Assembly (NCBI RefSeq): GCF_024347435.1
Contig: NZ_AP025481.1
Coordinates: forward strand, 1,612,001-1,676,000
Length of the DNA: 64,000 nt
Reading direction: 5' to 3'
DNA from: Vibrio cyclitrophicus
GTDB taxonomy: Bacteria; Pseudomonadota; Gammaproteobacteria; Enterobacterales; Vibrionaceae
A model generated the notes under the pieces. That model saw only the letters and a list, made by a program, of their open reading frames with translations. It was not told where the DNA came from and searched no databases. The translations under genes were made by a program, and so were the position numbers. Below, piece by piece: positions 18,469 to 27,008 of this stretch. How positions within the stretch are numbered: position 1 is the first letter of the stretch; each line of letters begins with the position of its first letter.

Positions 18469-18861
18469 ATGAAAGTCGTCGGTAACACGGTTATCCAACC
18501 TTTTCACAAAGCCACCTGCCACTGCGGTGCGGTGGAATTAGAACTCAGCCTACCTAACGGGATCGAAAAGCCGCGTCGCTGCGATTGCTCTATCTGTCGT
18601 CGTAAAGGCGCGATAGTTGGCTCTGTGGCGCTTGATGGGATTAAGGTTCTGAAAGGTGCTGAGCATCTCAAGCTTTATCAATTTAATACTAATACGGCTA
18701 AGCACTACTTCTGCTCGAACTGCGGTATATATACGCATCATCAGCGCCGTTCTAGCCCAAATGAATACGGGTTTAACATTGGTTGTTTGGAAGGGGTAAA
18801 CCCTTTTGATATTGACGATGTAGTGACCAACGATGGTGTCAATCACCCTGCTGATCGATAA
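18469..18861 (+). CDS. GFA family (CENP-V/Mss4-like) zinc-binding protein
   Basis: About 130 residues with the GFA zinc ligands: CHCGAVEL near the N-terminus, CDCSICRRKGA at about 45, and FCSNCGIYTHH near 93. The family includes glutathione-dependent formaldehyde-activating enzyme, but most members are uncharacterised small-molecule thiol adduct enzymes. ATG 18469 is chosen because GGAGAGAG sits just before it, whereas the upstream TTG has no site. It is followed 26 bases later by an osmC-like gene and may be cotranscribed with it for detoxification. Confidence 0.88.
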   Translation: MKVVGNTVIQPFHKATCHCGAVELELSLPNGIEKPRRCDCSICRRKGAIVGSVALDGIKVLKGAEHLKLYQFNTNTAKHYFCSNCGIYTHHQRRSSPNEYGFNIGCLEGVNPFDIDDVVTNDGVNHPADR

Positions 18862-18887
18862 GATAAACATTAAAAAGGAACAGTTCT

Positions 18888-19349
18888 ATGTCTGAATACG
18901 GTGCGCTCATTCGTTGGCAAAAAGCGGAAGATGAAGTCTTTAACGATAATCAATACAGCCGCGGTCATACGTGGGAATTTGATGGCGGTGTTACTGTGCC
19001 AGCTTCGTCTTCTCCCCATGTGGTACCACTGCCGTTTTCGGTAGAAGAGAGTGTTGACCCAGAAGAAGCCTTTATCGCGGCACTTTCTAGCTGCCATATG
19101 TTGACGTTTTTGGGCATTGCCGCAAAGCAGAAGTACGTGGTCGACTCTTATGTCGATGCTGCAATTGGTGTGCTTGAAGAAGATGAATCAGGCCGCTCAT
19201 CGGTTACCACGGTGACTCTACGACCTCAAATTGTGTTTCTAGGCTCTAAACAACCAACCGCCAAACAACTCAAAAAACTTCATCACCTAGCCCATAAAAA
19301 CTGCTTTATCGCGAACTCTGTCAAAACAGAGATAAAGGTAGAAGTGTGA
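18888..19349 (+). CDS. OsmC family peroxidase-like protein
   Basis: 153 residues with the two OsmC/Ohr redox cysteines in the expected places: ALSSCHMLTF in the middle and NCFIANSVKTEI near the end. OsmC-type proteins reduce organic hydroperoxides with thiol cofactors. A good AAAGGA site precedes the ATG. Its location after the GFA gene suggests a small stress-detoxification unit. It belongs to the YhfA/OsmC-like subgroup rather than to Ohr. Confidence 0.9.
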   Translation: MSEYGALIRWQKAEDEVFNDNQYSRGHTWEFDGGVTVPASSSPHVVPLPFSVEESVDPEEAFIAALSSCHMLTFLGIAAKQKYVVDSYVDAAIGVLEEDESGRSSVTTVTLRPQIVFLGSKQPTAKQLKKLHHLAHKNCFIANSVKTEIKVEV

Positions 19350-19478
19350 GTTTAATTTTTATCACATCATCTTATTTTCTACAAAGTTTCGTCTTTCTGG
19401 CTTCACCATCGTCTTAAGGGTATTGATGCAATTCAGTTGATTGTAAAAAGACCGAATATACTATTTGAGGGCACCTCC

Positions 19479-20711
19479 ATGACAGCGTTTAACAGCACAT
19501 CTAACTATGGTGAAAATGCGTTTATAAAAAACAAACCGCAGATGCTACAGAATATTTATAACACCACAGATGTATTCCCATATTGGATTGCTGATATGGA
19601 CTTTCAGGTTGCAGAACCTATCACTCAAGAGCTGAACCGATTGGTTGAACGTGGTGTGTACTCTTACGAATTTAGTGAGCAAGAGGTGTTTGAAGCTTTG
19701 TCTCAGTGGTATTCAAAGCGTCACGGTGTGAGCCTTTCGGTTGATAAATTTGTTCAGGTCCCGGGAGTGCTATCAGGTATTGCACTGTTATTGCGTCAAT
19801 TTACCAACGAAGACGATGGCGTGCTTATCCACACTCCGGCATATCATCAGTTTTCTAACTTGGTGAATAAAGCAAACCGTCAGGTCGTGCAAAGCCCGTT
19901 GTGCAGTGATAAACAGGGTTACCAAATTGATTTCGCTGGTATGGAACAACAAATCATCGAGCAAAAAGTGAAGGCGATGATTTTCTGTAATCCACATAAC
20001 CCGACTGGGCGCGTGTGGACATCTCAAGACATTGAACAAGTCACCGAGATTGCTAAGCGTCATGATGTATTGATCATCAGTGATGAGGTCCATTCAGACA
20101 TTATCTTTGAAGGTCACGCTTTTACGAGTTTAACCAACTTTGATTACGACAAGGTCATCACCTTAATTGGATCTCCGGCAAAAACATTTGGTATGCACAG
20201 CATCTCAAACGGCTATGTGTACACCAACAATGATGAGCTATTTGAAGCGTTCAAAACCAATGTGGTCGCGATGTATCTTGATCACGGGAATGCATTCAGC
20301 ACGTTTGCAACCGCGGCGGCCTTCGAAAAGGGTGAAGAGTGGTTAGATGGCATGTTGGTGTACCTGCAAGACACGGTTAAGTGGATTACCGAGTTTACAG
20401 AGCAACGTATTCCTCAATTAAAAGTCTTTCAGCCGCAAGGCACCTACCAAATGTGGTTTGATTTCTCAGGCTTAGGCTTTTCGGGAGAAGAGCTAAAAAA
20501 TGTGGTGTTTGAGCAGGCTAAAATGGGTTTAACTCCAGGTGATTGGTTTGGTGCTGAAAGTCCTAACTTTATGCGAATGAATATTGCGACGTCACGCGAC
20601 AATATCGAGCAATCATTTAATGTTTTAGCGGACGCGATTGATGGCTTTGAGCGAGGAAGTCATACTCGTTCAATTTGTTGTGATAGCGGTGCTTCAAAAA
20701 GCTGCTGCTGA
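19479..20711 (+). CDS. MalY/PatB-type PLP-dependent aminotransferase (C-S lyase)
   Basis: 410 residues of fold-type I aminotransferase with the MalY/PatB start PYWIADMDFQVAEPI, the CNPHNPTGRVW motif, ISDEVHSDI and the PLP lysine in GSPAKTFGMHS (Lys235). Members cleave cystathionine or cysteine conjugates (C-S beta-lyase). ATG 19479 is used because GAGGG lies before it; the 14-residue upstream extension has no site. The protein ends in an unusual cysteine-rich tail, SICCDSGASKSCC, which is not part of the fold. Confidence 0.92.
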   Translation: MTAFNSTSNYGENAFIKNKPQMLQNIYNTTDVFPYWIADMDFQVAEPITQELNRLVERGVYSYEFSEQEVFEALSQWYSKRHGVSLSVDKFVQVPGVLSGIALLLRQFTNEDDGVLIHTPAYHQFSNLVNKANRQVVQSPLCSDKQGYQIDFAGMEQQIIEQKVKAMIFCNPHNPTGRVWTSQDIEQVTEIAKRHDVLIISDEVHSDIIFEGHAFTSLTNFDYDKVITLIGSPAKTFGMHSISNGYVYTNNDELFEAFKTNVVAMYLDHGNAFSTFATAAAFEKGEEWLDGMLVYLQDTVKWITEFTEQRIPQLKVFQPQGTYQMWFDFSGLGFSGEELKNVVFEQAKMGLTPGDWFGAESPNFMRMNIATSRDNIEQSFNVLADAIDGFERGSHTRSICCDSGASKSCC

Positions 20712-20740
20712 TATCGATCGTTAGTCCTAAAAAACGAAAA

Positions 20741-20778
20741 ATCGCCAGGCTGCTTAGTGCACCACTGGCGGTTTTTTT
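20741..20778 (+). terminator. Terminator after the PatB-like gene
   Basis: Stem ATCGCCAG/CTGGCGGT with one G-U pair and a 16-base loop, then T7. Confidence 0.8.
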
Positions 20779-20884
20779 GTGTCTGTGTAATCCTACGTGC
20801 GGTTTATTGAGTAACAGTTAAAAAGTTCGGAGAGATAGGTAGAGAGCTTTTGAATGGTAGGAATGGATTGGTTATCAGAGAGTT

Positions 20885-21229
20885 ATGTTTAGCGTCCCAT
20901 TGAATAGTTTTGTACATCGTGTGAGTGATAAGAGCCAATTGATGGCCAATGCTGCAGAGTGTGGATGTCAGTTAAAACGCGTTCGTCGTTCGCGTAATTG
21001 GATGTTGGTCGCTCAAGAGCGTCAGCTCGTTGAGTTTAAAACGATGTTAACCCACGAAAAAGACGGTTGGATAGCGATCGCAATCGACAAAGTACTGCCT
21101 AAACCAGTGGTATGTTTGGCATCTCTGTTGGTCGCGACACCCTCAATGACTGTGGCTCAGTTGATTATGGAATCTGGATGTTCAATGGCAGAGGCAAGAC
21201 GTGCTATTGATGAACATGAAGGACTGTAG
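20885..21229 (+). CDS. Small protein resembling the Vibrio RRF_GI (ribosome recycling factor-like) family
   Basis: 114 residues, basic N-terminal half with a CGCQLKRVRRSRNWML segment, C-terminal half possibly helix-turn-helix like (MTVAQLIMESGCSMAEARRAID). It matches my memory of a short Vibrio/Shewanella family labelled ribosome recycling factor family, but it does not look like true Frr and the name should not be read as a function. It has its own promoter space and converges on the RRM gene. Confidence 0.55.
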   Translation: MFSVPLNSFVHRVSDKSQLMANAAECGCQLKRVRRSRNWMLVAQERQLVEFKTMLTHEKDGWIAIAIDKVLPKPVVCLASLLVATPSMTVAQLIMESGCSMAEARRAIDEHEGL

Positions 21230-21265
21230 GCATATTCGAATCGTATGAAAAGAGATTTGCGGTCA

Positions 21266-21323
21266 GCAAAAAGCCTGTAACGATATTACGTTTTTCAACG
21301 CAATATCGTTACAGGCTTTATCA
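21266..21323. terminator. Bidirectional terminator with an 18-bp perfect stem
   Basis: AAAGCCTGTAACGATATT at 21270-21287 pairs perfectly with 21302-21319. On the minus strand it is followed by TTTTTGC, so it serves mainly the RRM gene ending at 21369; it can also stop the plus-strand gene ending at 21229. Confidence 0.9.
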
Positions 21324-21368
21324 TTTGTGTTGCAGTTAAGCCGTAGGGCTTACAAAGCATCTACTCGA

Positions 21369-21608
21369 TTAAGAGTTAGCCACTTTTACACGAATCGTGT
21401 TTTTGCCAAGCTTTGACATGTTCAGCTTGTTTAGTGCTGCTTTAGCTTCTTCGTGCTCTGGCATTTCAACAAAAGCAAAGCCTTTAGATTCACCAGTTTC
21501 TTGGTCTAAAACTAGGCTGCACTCTTTTACTGAGCCAAACTCAGAAAATAGAACACGGATGTCTTGCTCAGCAGTAGAGCGTGATAGGTTACGAACTAGA
21601 AGTTTCAT
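21369..21608 (-). CDS. RRM-domain RNA-binding protein
   Basis: 79 residues forming a single RNA recognition motif: RNP2 is LLVRNLS at the start and RNP1 is KGFAFVEM. Such small RRM proteins are common in gamma-proteobacteria and cyanobacteria, often cold-inducible, and bind single-stranded RNA. ATG 21608 with the preceding CAAGG site gives the canonical MKLLVRNLSR start; the upstream ATG would add 11 unrelated residues. It ends before a strong terminator. Confidence 0.9.
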   Translation of the reverse strand: MKLLVRNLSRSTAEQDIRVLFSEFGSVKECSLVLDQETGESKGFAFVEMPEHEEAKAALNKLNMSKLGKNTIRVKVANS

Positions 21609-21720
21609 AATAAACCTTGAATATGAATTTACGCCGAGCATTGTCGCACACTTTCATGCTCACCCTCACAAATAATTACTCGAATGTAACTCTTTAGCTA
21701 TTCGCTTCTCTGTTTACGTG

Positions 21721-22395
21721 TTAGCCGCGGTTTATTGTGACATCTGAAATATACCCATGCTCAGTGCTGGTTAACGCCTGTTGCAGCATCTGAGCGGCTT
21801 CTGTAGCTGTCATAAAGCTTGAGGTATCCATCGCTTTGCCACTCGTTCCCCAAAACTCGGTCGCCATTCCTCCAGGATAAACGGCAACGATTTTCATCGG
21901 GTGACCTTTTAGTTCCAACCTAACCGATTCGATAAAGCCTTTTACTGCCCATTTGGCCGCGCAGTAAGTTGATTCTTCCGCTTTTGCTCCTTGCGCTGCG
22001 GTCGACATTATTACAGCTATGGTGACAGGTTGCTCTTTGTAGCGTTTAACCATTTCTCGAATCAGAAAGATTGAAGACTCGATATTGTTTTTAAGCATAT
22101 CGCTGATTGTGGTTGGGTCTTGCTGCTCTATCTTACCGAAGTATCCACTGCCTGCGCTGTGAATGACCAGTTTGGGTGTTTCAGGTAACGCATCCAACAA
22201 ATCGCTTACTGATTGCGGGTCACATAAGTTACAGGTTTGGCTAATGGTATTCGCTGGCAGAATTTTCGCCACTTCAGCTAAACGTTGCGTGTTACGACCT
22301 GTAATGGCTACGCGTTGAGCGTCTGTTGTAGAGCTCGCATATTGTTTCGCTAGAGCTGCACCTAATCCGCTGCTTGATCCGGTAATTAAAATCAT
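21721..22395 (-). CDS. SDR family NAD(P)-dependent oxidoreductase
   Basis: 224 residues, classical short-chain dehydrogenase: cofactor loop TGSSSGLGAAL at the N-terminus, active-site strand with VIMSTAAQ and the catalytic YCAAKWAVK (YxxxK), then AVYPGGMATEFW. The group resembles DltE/YbbO-like short enzymes of unknown substrate. It is transcribed alone. Confidence 0.9.
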   Translation of the reverse strand: MILITGSSSGLGAALAKQYASSTTDAQRVAITGRNTQRLAEVAKILPANTISQTCNLCDPQSVSDLLDALPETPKLVIHSAGSGYFGKIEQQDPTTISDMLKNNIESSIFLIREMVKRYKEQPVTIAVIMSTAAQGAKAEESTYCAAKWAVKGFIESVRLELKGHPMKIVAVYPGGMATEFWGTSGKAMDTSSFMTATEAAQMLQQALTSTEHGYISDVTINRG

Positions 22396-22562
22396 ACTGT
22401 CTTAAATTTGTAGAGTTGATTCGAGATAGTAAGGGGCTAGGCTGAGTTTTTCTGAGATCTATGGCCAAAGTTGACGGATAGCTTCGTTGATAGTCTTTAC
22501 GATAGATCGAGATTACAGAATAGTGAAAGTGGAGGAGCAGAATGATGAAGCAGAGCTAGAAA

Positions 22563-22594
22563 GTAAAAACGCCGGCATTGAGCCAGCGCTTTTG
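22563..22594 (-). terminator. Terminator after the small charged protein gene
   Basis: On the minus strand a stem of about 12 pairs (AAAAGCGCTGGC with GCCGGCGTTTTT, two G-U pairs) runs directly into the T tract. Confidence 0.75.
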
Positions 22595-22609
22595 AGTAAT
22601 CAGCCGTGA

Positions 22610-22873
22610 TTATTCTTCGTCGAACTGTTTGATCGTGAATGCGTCTTCGATTCGGTTTAGTTCTTCTTGTTCTTTAACTCGCTTCTCTTCTTGAAGCGTT
22701 GCTCTCGTTTCGTTGAAACGTTTTTTCTCTGACTTAGTCAGGAATTTTACAGCTTTTTTGTTGGTCAATGCGTAAGCAACTACGTCTTCGCCTTTTTCTC
22801 TGCGGTCGTTTACGCGTTGTGAGAAACGTTCATTGTCGCGAGCTTTACGCTCCGCTGAGGTCAACTTGCTCAT
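22610..22873 (-). CDS. Small highly charged hypothetical protein
   Basis: 87 residues, rich in Lys, Arg and Glu throughout, with no hydrophobic core segment and probably a long helix. It has good coding character and its own terminator, and similar short proteins are conserved in vibrios. The composition would suit nucleic-acid or ribosome association, but no function can be claimed. Confidence 0.7.
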   Translation of the reverse strand: MSKLTSAERKARDNERFSQRVNDRREKGEDVVAYALTNKKAVKFLTKSEKKRFNETRATLQEEKRVKEQEELNRIEDAFTIKQFDEE

Positions 22874-23137
22874 GCTTTAAAGCCTTTTCAATTAATCATG
22901 GTAGGGAATCTACACTTAGCGAAACAAATAGGAACTGCTGTGTGTGAGTCTAGCCTATTTGTGTGCTGGTGGCGCATCTTAGCACAGAGACTTGATGTTG
23001 CAGATACGCTATTCGAGGGATTAAACAAAACAGCCTACAATTTAATGTTGTAGGCTGTGGTTTTTGTAAGGACTGGATGGTGCTTGTTGGCTTATAGGAA
23101 TGTCAGATAAACTCTGTTGAACCTAAAATTGGGTTAA

Positions 23138-23680
23138 TCAAATCTTCTCAATGTATAAGATCACTTCACCAACTTTGAAACCGAATTTGGACATTTCAGT
23201 TTTGTTAAATAAGCGTTTTTCGTCCATTAAGAACATCCAGTCATCCAAGACTACTTCATAAGTGCTGCCGTCTACTTCAATTTCTAAATCATATTTCCAA
23301 TATAGAGCTGAACCTTGAGTTTCACCATAAGCGGTACCAACTACGTCATTGGCCGTTCCGGTATACGTGTTTTCTCCGGTCTTGATTAGGTTCCATACTC
23401 GAGTTGAACGCTCGCCATCAGCGAAAAAAAACCACTCTTTGATTACTCCGTTATTACCCTCCCAAGTGGCGATGAGTTTGACATCAAAGCGTCGCAATAA
23501 ATCGCCCGAACGGTCGAGAACCATGCCATAGGCCTTAAGTTCACCGTTGAAAAAGGTTTCAAGCTTGAGCTCTGGAGTGGTGTTTGCGTGATTATCTAAA
23601 CTCGCCGAACCGCAGCCGACTAGCCAAGTGAGTGACAAAATAGCTAGGGTGAATTTTAATATTTTTGTCTTTGGATTCAT
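23138..23680 (-). CDS. DUF3833 family lipoprotein
   Basis: 180 residues with a lipoprotein signal (hydrophobic core at about 9-20, lipobox LVGC). The mature part matches the DUF3833 family: FFNGELKAYGMVLDRSGDLLRRF near the start and KRLFNKTEMSKFGFKVGEV at the end, here quoted in short pieces of one domain. Its start overlaps the stop of the preceding gene as ATGA, so translation is coupled. DUF3833 genes are regular members of the ChrR-linked cluster together with CFA synthase and DUF2878, which suggests a role in envelope lipid handling. Confidence 0.88.
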   Translation of the reverse strand: MNPKTKILKFTLAILSLTWLVGCGSASLDNHANTTPELKLETFFNGELKAYGMVLDRSGDLLRRFDVKLIATWEGNNGVIKEWFFFADGERSTRVWNLIKTGENTYTGTANDVVGTAYGETQGSALYWKYDLEIEVDGSTYEVVLDDWMFLMDEKRLFNKTEMSKFGFKVGEVILYIEKI

Positions 23681-24300
23681 TTATTCAAACCTAAAAGTTG
23701 CTTGCGTAGAAGCGGCTCGGATGTGTTTTCAGAGAGCCAAATCGCCAGAAAGGCCTCGCCAAATTGTTTGTCTTGTATGGTGCCGATAGGTTGTTCATCG
23801 AAATAAAAACGGCTCACATTATCTTCAGCGACACGGATGGTTAGGGTGCTTCCTTCTTCAACGTTCGGCCACATTGCGTATAACGGTTTCAACCAACGCT
23901 GAATGTTACTGCTAGAGTAACCAAGTTTACTCCACTGATCTTTGGTTGCATTTACTAAGTCTTGACTATCAATAGATCGATAGTACTCAATTTTTAACGC
24001 TCGCTCCGAATTAGAGGGTGTGGTGTAGAACTCGGCCGAGTAAAGTGTCCAAAACAGGTAACTCATCTCGCCTTGACCACGCTTATTCAAATCATCGACG
24101 GCAGAAGCTTTCGAATTTCCGGTAAAAAGGAGTGCAGCGCAAACTAACGCTAAGGCGATTAAGCTGAGCAGTTTATTGTTAGTTTGCGGGTTTGACCGGT
24201 TTTGAGAGCTGGTTTGAGCAAACGAGCCTGGATGAATACGAACGCGACTGCTATCGCTCTCTGGTCTGAACGCTTGCGTCGGTTTGCGTGAATAAGCCAT
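23677..24300 (-). CDS. Chalcone isomerase-like periplasmic protein
   Basis: 207 residues. A 40-residue polar N-terminus precedes a hydrophobic segment (about 43-62, SLIALALVCAALLF), giving a signal anchor or a late signal peptide; an in-frame start nearer to it is possible. The mature domain, with GEMSYLFWTLYSAEFY and ALKIEYYRSIDSQDLVNAT, fits the chalcone isomerase-like (CHI-like) family, which probably binds fatty acids. It is tightly packed between DUF2878 and DUF3833 in the sigmaE-ChrR block. Confidence 0.75.
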   Translation of the reverse strand: MAYSRKPTQAFRPESDSSRVRIHPGSFAQTSSQNRSNPQTNNKLLSLIALALVCAALLFTGNSKASAVDDLNKRGQGEMSYLFWTLYSAEFYTTPSNSERALKIEYYRSIDSQDLVNATKDQWSKLGYSSSNIQRWLKPLYAMWPNVEEGSTLTIRVAEDNVSRFYFDEQPIGTIQDKQFGEAFLAIWLSENTSEPLLRKQLLGLNK

Positions 24301-24303
24301 AAA

Positions 24304-24825
24304 TCACCTCGTTGTTGCCATTTTAGGTTGGACCAAGTTGGAGTAGGCGGCCACCAGTAAGGGCAACAAAATCCCCCAACTTATTGCAAGGGCGGCAAGC
24401 ACCCAAGCATCTGGCCAAGTAGTAATGAGGGCACCTGCTTTGATACCTCCCCAATAACTACTAGTACCTGCTACGAACCCTATGACAAACAAGATCACTT
24501 TCGAGCATTTTAAAAGCCAATTTAGGCTGTGATTGAAACTGATTAAAAACATGATCCACAGGCAAATAAGCCACACAGGAAACCAAGATTGATTAGCAAT
24601 CTCTGAGTCGACTGCAAACACGCCGAAATGAAGTAAGAAGCTATCAAGCAACAGCCCTAACGGTAATAAAGCGAGTATTTTGAGGTCGCTTCTGCGGGTT
24701 GGAGAAAGAAGGAAGTGAACCACCACGATCAATGGGGTCACGAACGGGGCTTGCGCGGTAAAAAACGCACTACAAACCCAGGTCGCTTGAAACAGAACGA
24801 GATTAATAATCCAAAACCGTTTCAT
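24304..24825 (-). CDS. DUF2878 family integral membrane protein
   Basis: About 173 residues with five to six hydrophobic segments and the family-typical FQATWVCSAFF start and SYWGGIKAGAL region. ATG 24825 is preferred because GGAG lies six bases before it; the upstream start would add 11 residues inside the CFA gene. It still overlaps the CFA-synthase-like gene by 23 bases, showing strong coupling. The function is unknown, but it almost always accompanies CFA synthase and DUF1365 genes. Confidence 0.85.
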   Translation of the reverse strand: MKRFWIINLVLFQATWVCSAFFTAQAPFVTPLIVVVHFLLSPTRRSDLKILALLPLGLLLDSFLLHFGVFAVDSEIANQSWFPVWLICLWIMFLISFNHSLNWLLKCSKVILFVIGFVAGTSSYWGGIKAGALITTWPDAWVLAALAISWGILLPLLVAAYSNLVQPKMATTR

Positions 24826-26083
24826 CTTTCGCTCCAAAGTAACGAGGTTTTCTTGCAACTAAATGGTGAGTGCTGATTACTCGCTCTTTGAATGCACCTT
24901 CACAGTAGCAGAAATAGAAGATCCACAAGCGCTTGAACTCTTCTGAATATCCGAGAGATTCAAGTTCGTCCCAGCTGTTTTCAAAGGCGATGTTCCAATC
25001 GCTTAGCGTTCGAGCGTAGTGCAAGCCAATATCATCGATCTCTTGAACCACAAGATCAGTGCTGGTGGCAAGATGCTGAGTCATGACTGAAACAGAGGGT
25101 AAGCAACCGCCAGGGAATATGTATTTCTGAATAAAGTCGACGCCTTTGCGATATTTTTCATAACGACTGTCGGCGATGGTAATCGCTTGAATTAACATTT
25201 TTCCCGAAGGCTTTAGCAGCGAAGAACACTTTTCAAAGAAAGTTTGCAGGTATTCATGACCAACGGCTTCGATCATTTCAATCGATACGAGTTTGTCGTA
25301 TTCGCCAGAGAGGTTGCGGTAATCCTCTTTAAGTAGGGTGATTTTGTCCGTTAAACCGAGCGCTTTTACTCTCCGCTCCGCGAGCTCATGTTGCGCATCT
25401 GATATGGTGGTTGTAGTGACATGGCATCCGTAATGTTGAGCCATAAAAATAGCTAAGCCACCCCAGCCCGTACCAATCTCAACGACACTGTCGGATTCCG
25501 ATAACTCTAACCGTTCACAAATGGTCTTCATTTTGTTCTGCTGAGCTTTAGATAAGGTCTCCGCTTCCTTGCTGTAGATAGCCGAAGAGTATTGCATTGA
25601 ACTGTCTAAGAAGCGTTCATAGAGTTCGTTGCCGATATCGTAATGTGCGAGTATGTTTCTTTTAGAGCCTTGTTCAGTGTTCACATTCTTACGACGCAAC
25701 AACAGGTTTTTGATGCGAGAGATCCACTGAGTTTTGTCGTCTAGTTCGTCAAGCTGCGCTTGGTTTCGAGCCATGATCTGAATAACGTGTGTGAGGTCAG
25801 GGCTTGTCCATTTACCGTCAATATAGGCTTCTGAAGCGCCGATACTACCGTTGATGACAACGTCTCTAAAAAAAGTAGCATCATGAATGACGATTTGACC
25901 TTTGAGGTCTGCTTCTCTGTCGCCGAACACTGAATGTTGGTCACGCTCAATCACTTCAAGAGTCGCAAATTGCAGACGCTCAAGAACTTTGAATATTAAA
26001 GCACGATATTTACAGTTGCTCGAAACAGCAACGGCTTTAGCTTGATGTTCAATATTGTTGTTTTGTTTTGCAAGCTGTTCCAT
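24803..26083 (-). CDS. Cyclopropane-fatty-acid synthase family SAM methyltransferase
   Basis: 426 residues. The SAM-binding motif VVEIGTGWGGLAIFMAQ lies near residue 200, followed by the CFA-typical VSIEMIEAVGHEYLQTFF and the C-terminal IGLHYARTLSDWNIAFE. The enzyme methylates unsaturated acyl chains of membrane phospholipids in situ. A GAGGT site precedes the ATG. In Rhodobacter, CFA-like enzymes belong to the sigmaE-ChrR singlet-oxygen regulon and some contribute to furan fatty acids. The neighbours here (FAD oxidoreductase, DUF1365) fit such a lipid-modifying pathway. Confidence 0.93.
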   Translation of the reverse strand: MEQLAKQNNNIEHQAKAVAVSSNCKYRALIFKVLERLQFATLEVIERDQHSVFGDREADLKGQIVIHDATFFRDVVINGSIGASEAYIDGKWTSPDLTHVIQIMARNQAQLDELDDKTQWISRIKNLLLRRKNVNTEQGSKRNILAHYDIGNELYERFLDSSMQYSSAIYSKEAETLSKAQQNKMKTICERLELSESDSVVEIGTGWGGLAIFMAQHYGCHVTTTTISDAQHELAERRVKALGLTDKITLLKEDYRNLSGEYDKLVSIEMIEAVGHEYLQTFFEKCSSLLKPSGKMLIQAITIADSRYEKYRKGVDFIQKYIFPGGCLPSVSVMTQHLATSTDLVVQEIDDIGLHYARTLSDWNIAFENSWDELESLGYSEEFKRLWIFYFCYCEGAFKERVISTHHLVARKPRYFGAKDETVLDY

Positions 26084-26127
26084 GTCAACCTCGCTGAGAA
26101 CTCATTCTAATTTTTCGGCCAACTAAA

Positions 26128-26164
26128 ATTGAGTATTGCTCGTCGGTTTGAGATAACTCAATTC
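26128..26164. repeat. Inverted repeat in the leader of the CFA-synthase-like gene
   Basis: AATTGAGT and ACTCAATT lie 21 bases apart in the 118-bp gap between the DUF1365 and CFA genes, the only real gap in the lower half of this block. It could be an operator or an mRNA hairpin. Confidence 0.35.
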
Positions 26165-26201
26165 TAATTGCCTTGTTGTCATTTAATTGCTTTTTAAGCG
26201 C

Positions 26202-27008
26202 TTAAGATGTTGAATCTGGGTGCGCTATAAACGGTACCTTTTTCAGGAATAATTTGAGAGCCTGATAATAAATTCCCATCACGATCTTTATCGTCATTGC
26301 CGGAACTTTTAATAACGTCCGTCTAATATTTTTCTTCGTTACTGACTGTTTCGTCAGTGCTAGTGTTGCATCGAAAAGCTTATCGTCTCGGCGGCTTTCG
26401 ATGTGTACTAATGTCCGTTTCGCGGGTGGCTTAATTTTCCAAAAGTAAGTCATGTCTAAATCCATGAACGGCGAAACGTGAAACTCTTTCTTAACTTTTA
26501 ATTCTTGATGCATGTCGATGAGGTAATAATGTCGTTGTCGCCATGGTGTATTACTCACTTCGGCCAACATGTATTTGCAATCGCCAGTATCGTCATAACA
26601 GAAAAAACAGTTGATTGGACTGAAATAGATACCTAGACAACGGCACTGGGCTAACATCGTTACACGATTTGAATCTGACCAAACTCCACCAAGTTGTTGT
26701 ACTTTGGAGGCTATACGTTGCTTGAGTGATTTTGGTTCATCATTCGTGAGATTTTCTTTTTTTTCAGCGAGATAATCCGATTCGACAAAGCGAATCAGGT
26801 TGTACCACTGAGTCCCAAACAGCGGACTGCGCGCTGTGGTTTGGGGCAATTCGTCAAGATCTAACCCCATCATGTAAAGCTGGTAGCTAAACTCGTGTGT
26901 GATATCACCAAAACGGCGATGTCTGACATTACCCCAATAGATACCGCTGAGCTCTTCACTCTTTTCGGATGCGATGCCCATTTCGGGTGTTAAGGTGTGA
27001 GTGTTCAT
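26202..27008 (-). CDS. DUF1365 family protein
   Basis: 268 residues matching DUF1365: NVRHRRFGDITHEFSYQLYMMGLDL at the start (one continuous family motif), CRCLGIYFSPINCFFCYD in the middle and EFHVSPFMDLDMTYFWK. The family nearly always lies between an FAD amine-oxidase-like gene and a CFA-type methyltransferase, as here. It overlaps the FAD gene by 4 bases. It may bind or present lipid substrates; the biochemical role is not established to my knowledge. Confidence 0.93.
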   Translation of the reverse strand: MNTHTLTPEMGIASEKSEELSGIYWGNVRHRRFGDITHEFSYQLYMMGLDLDELPQTTARSPLFGTQWYNLIRFVESDYLAEKKENLTNDEPKSLKQRIASKVQQLGGVWSDSNRVTMLAQCRCLGIYFSPINCFFCYDDTGDCKYMLAEVSNTPWRQRHYYLIDMHQELKVKKEFHVSPFMDLDMTYFWKIKPPAKRTLVHIESRRDDKLFDATLALTKQSVTKKNIRRTLLKVPAMTIKIVMGIYYQALKLFLKKVPFIAHPDSTS

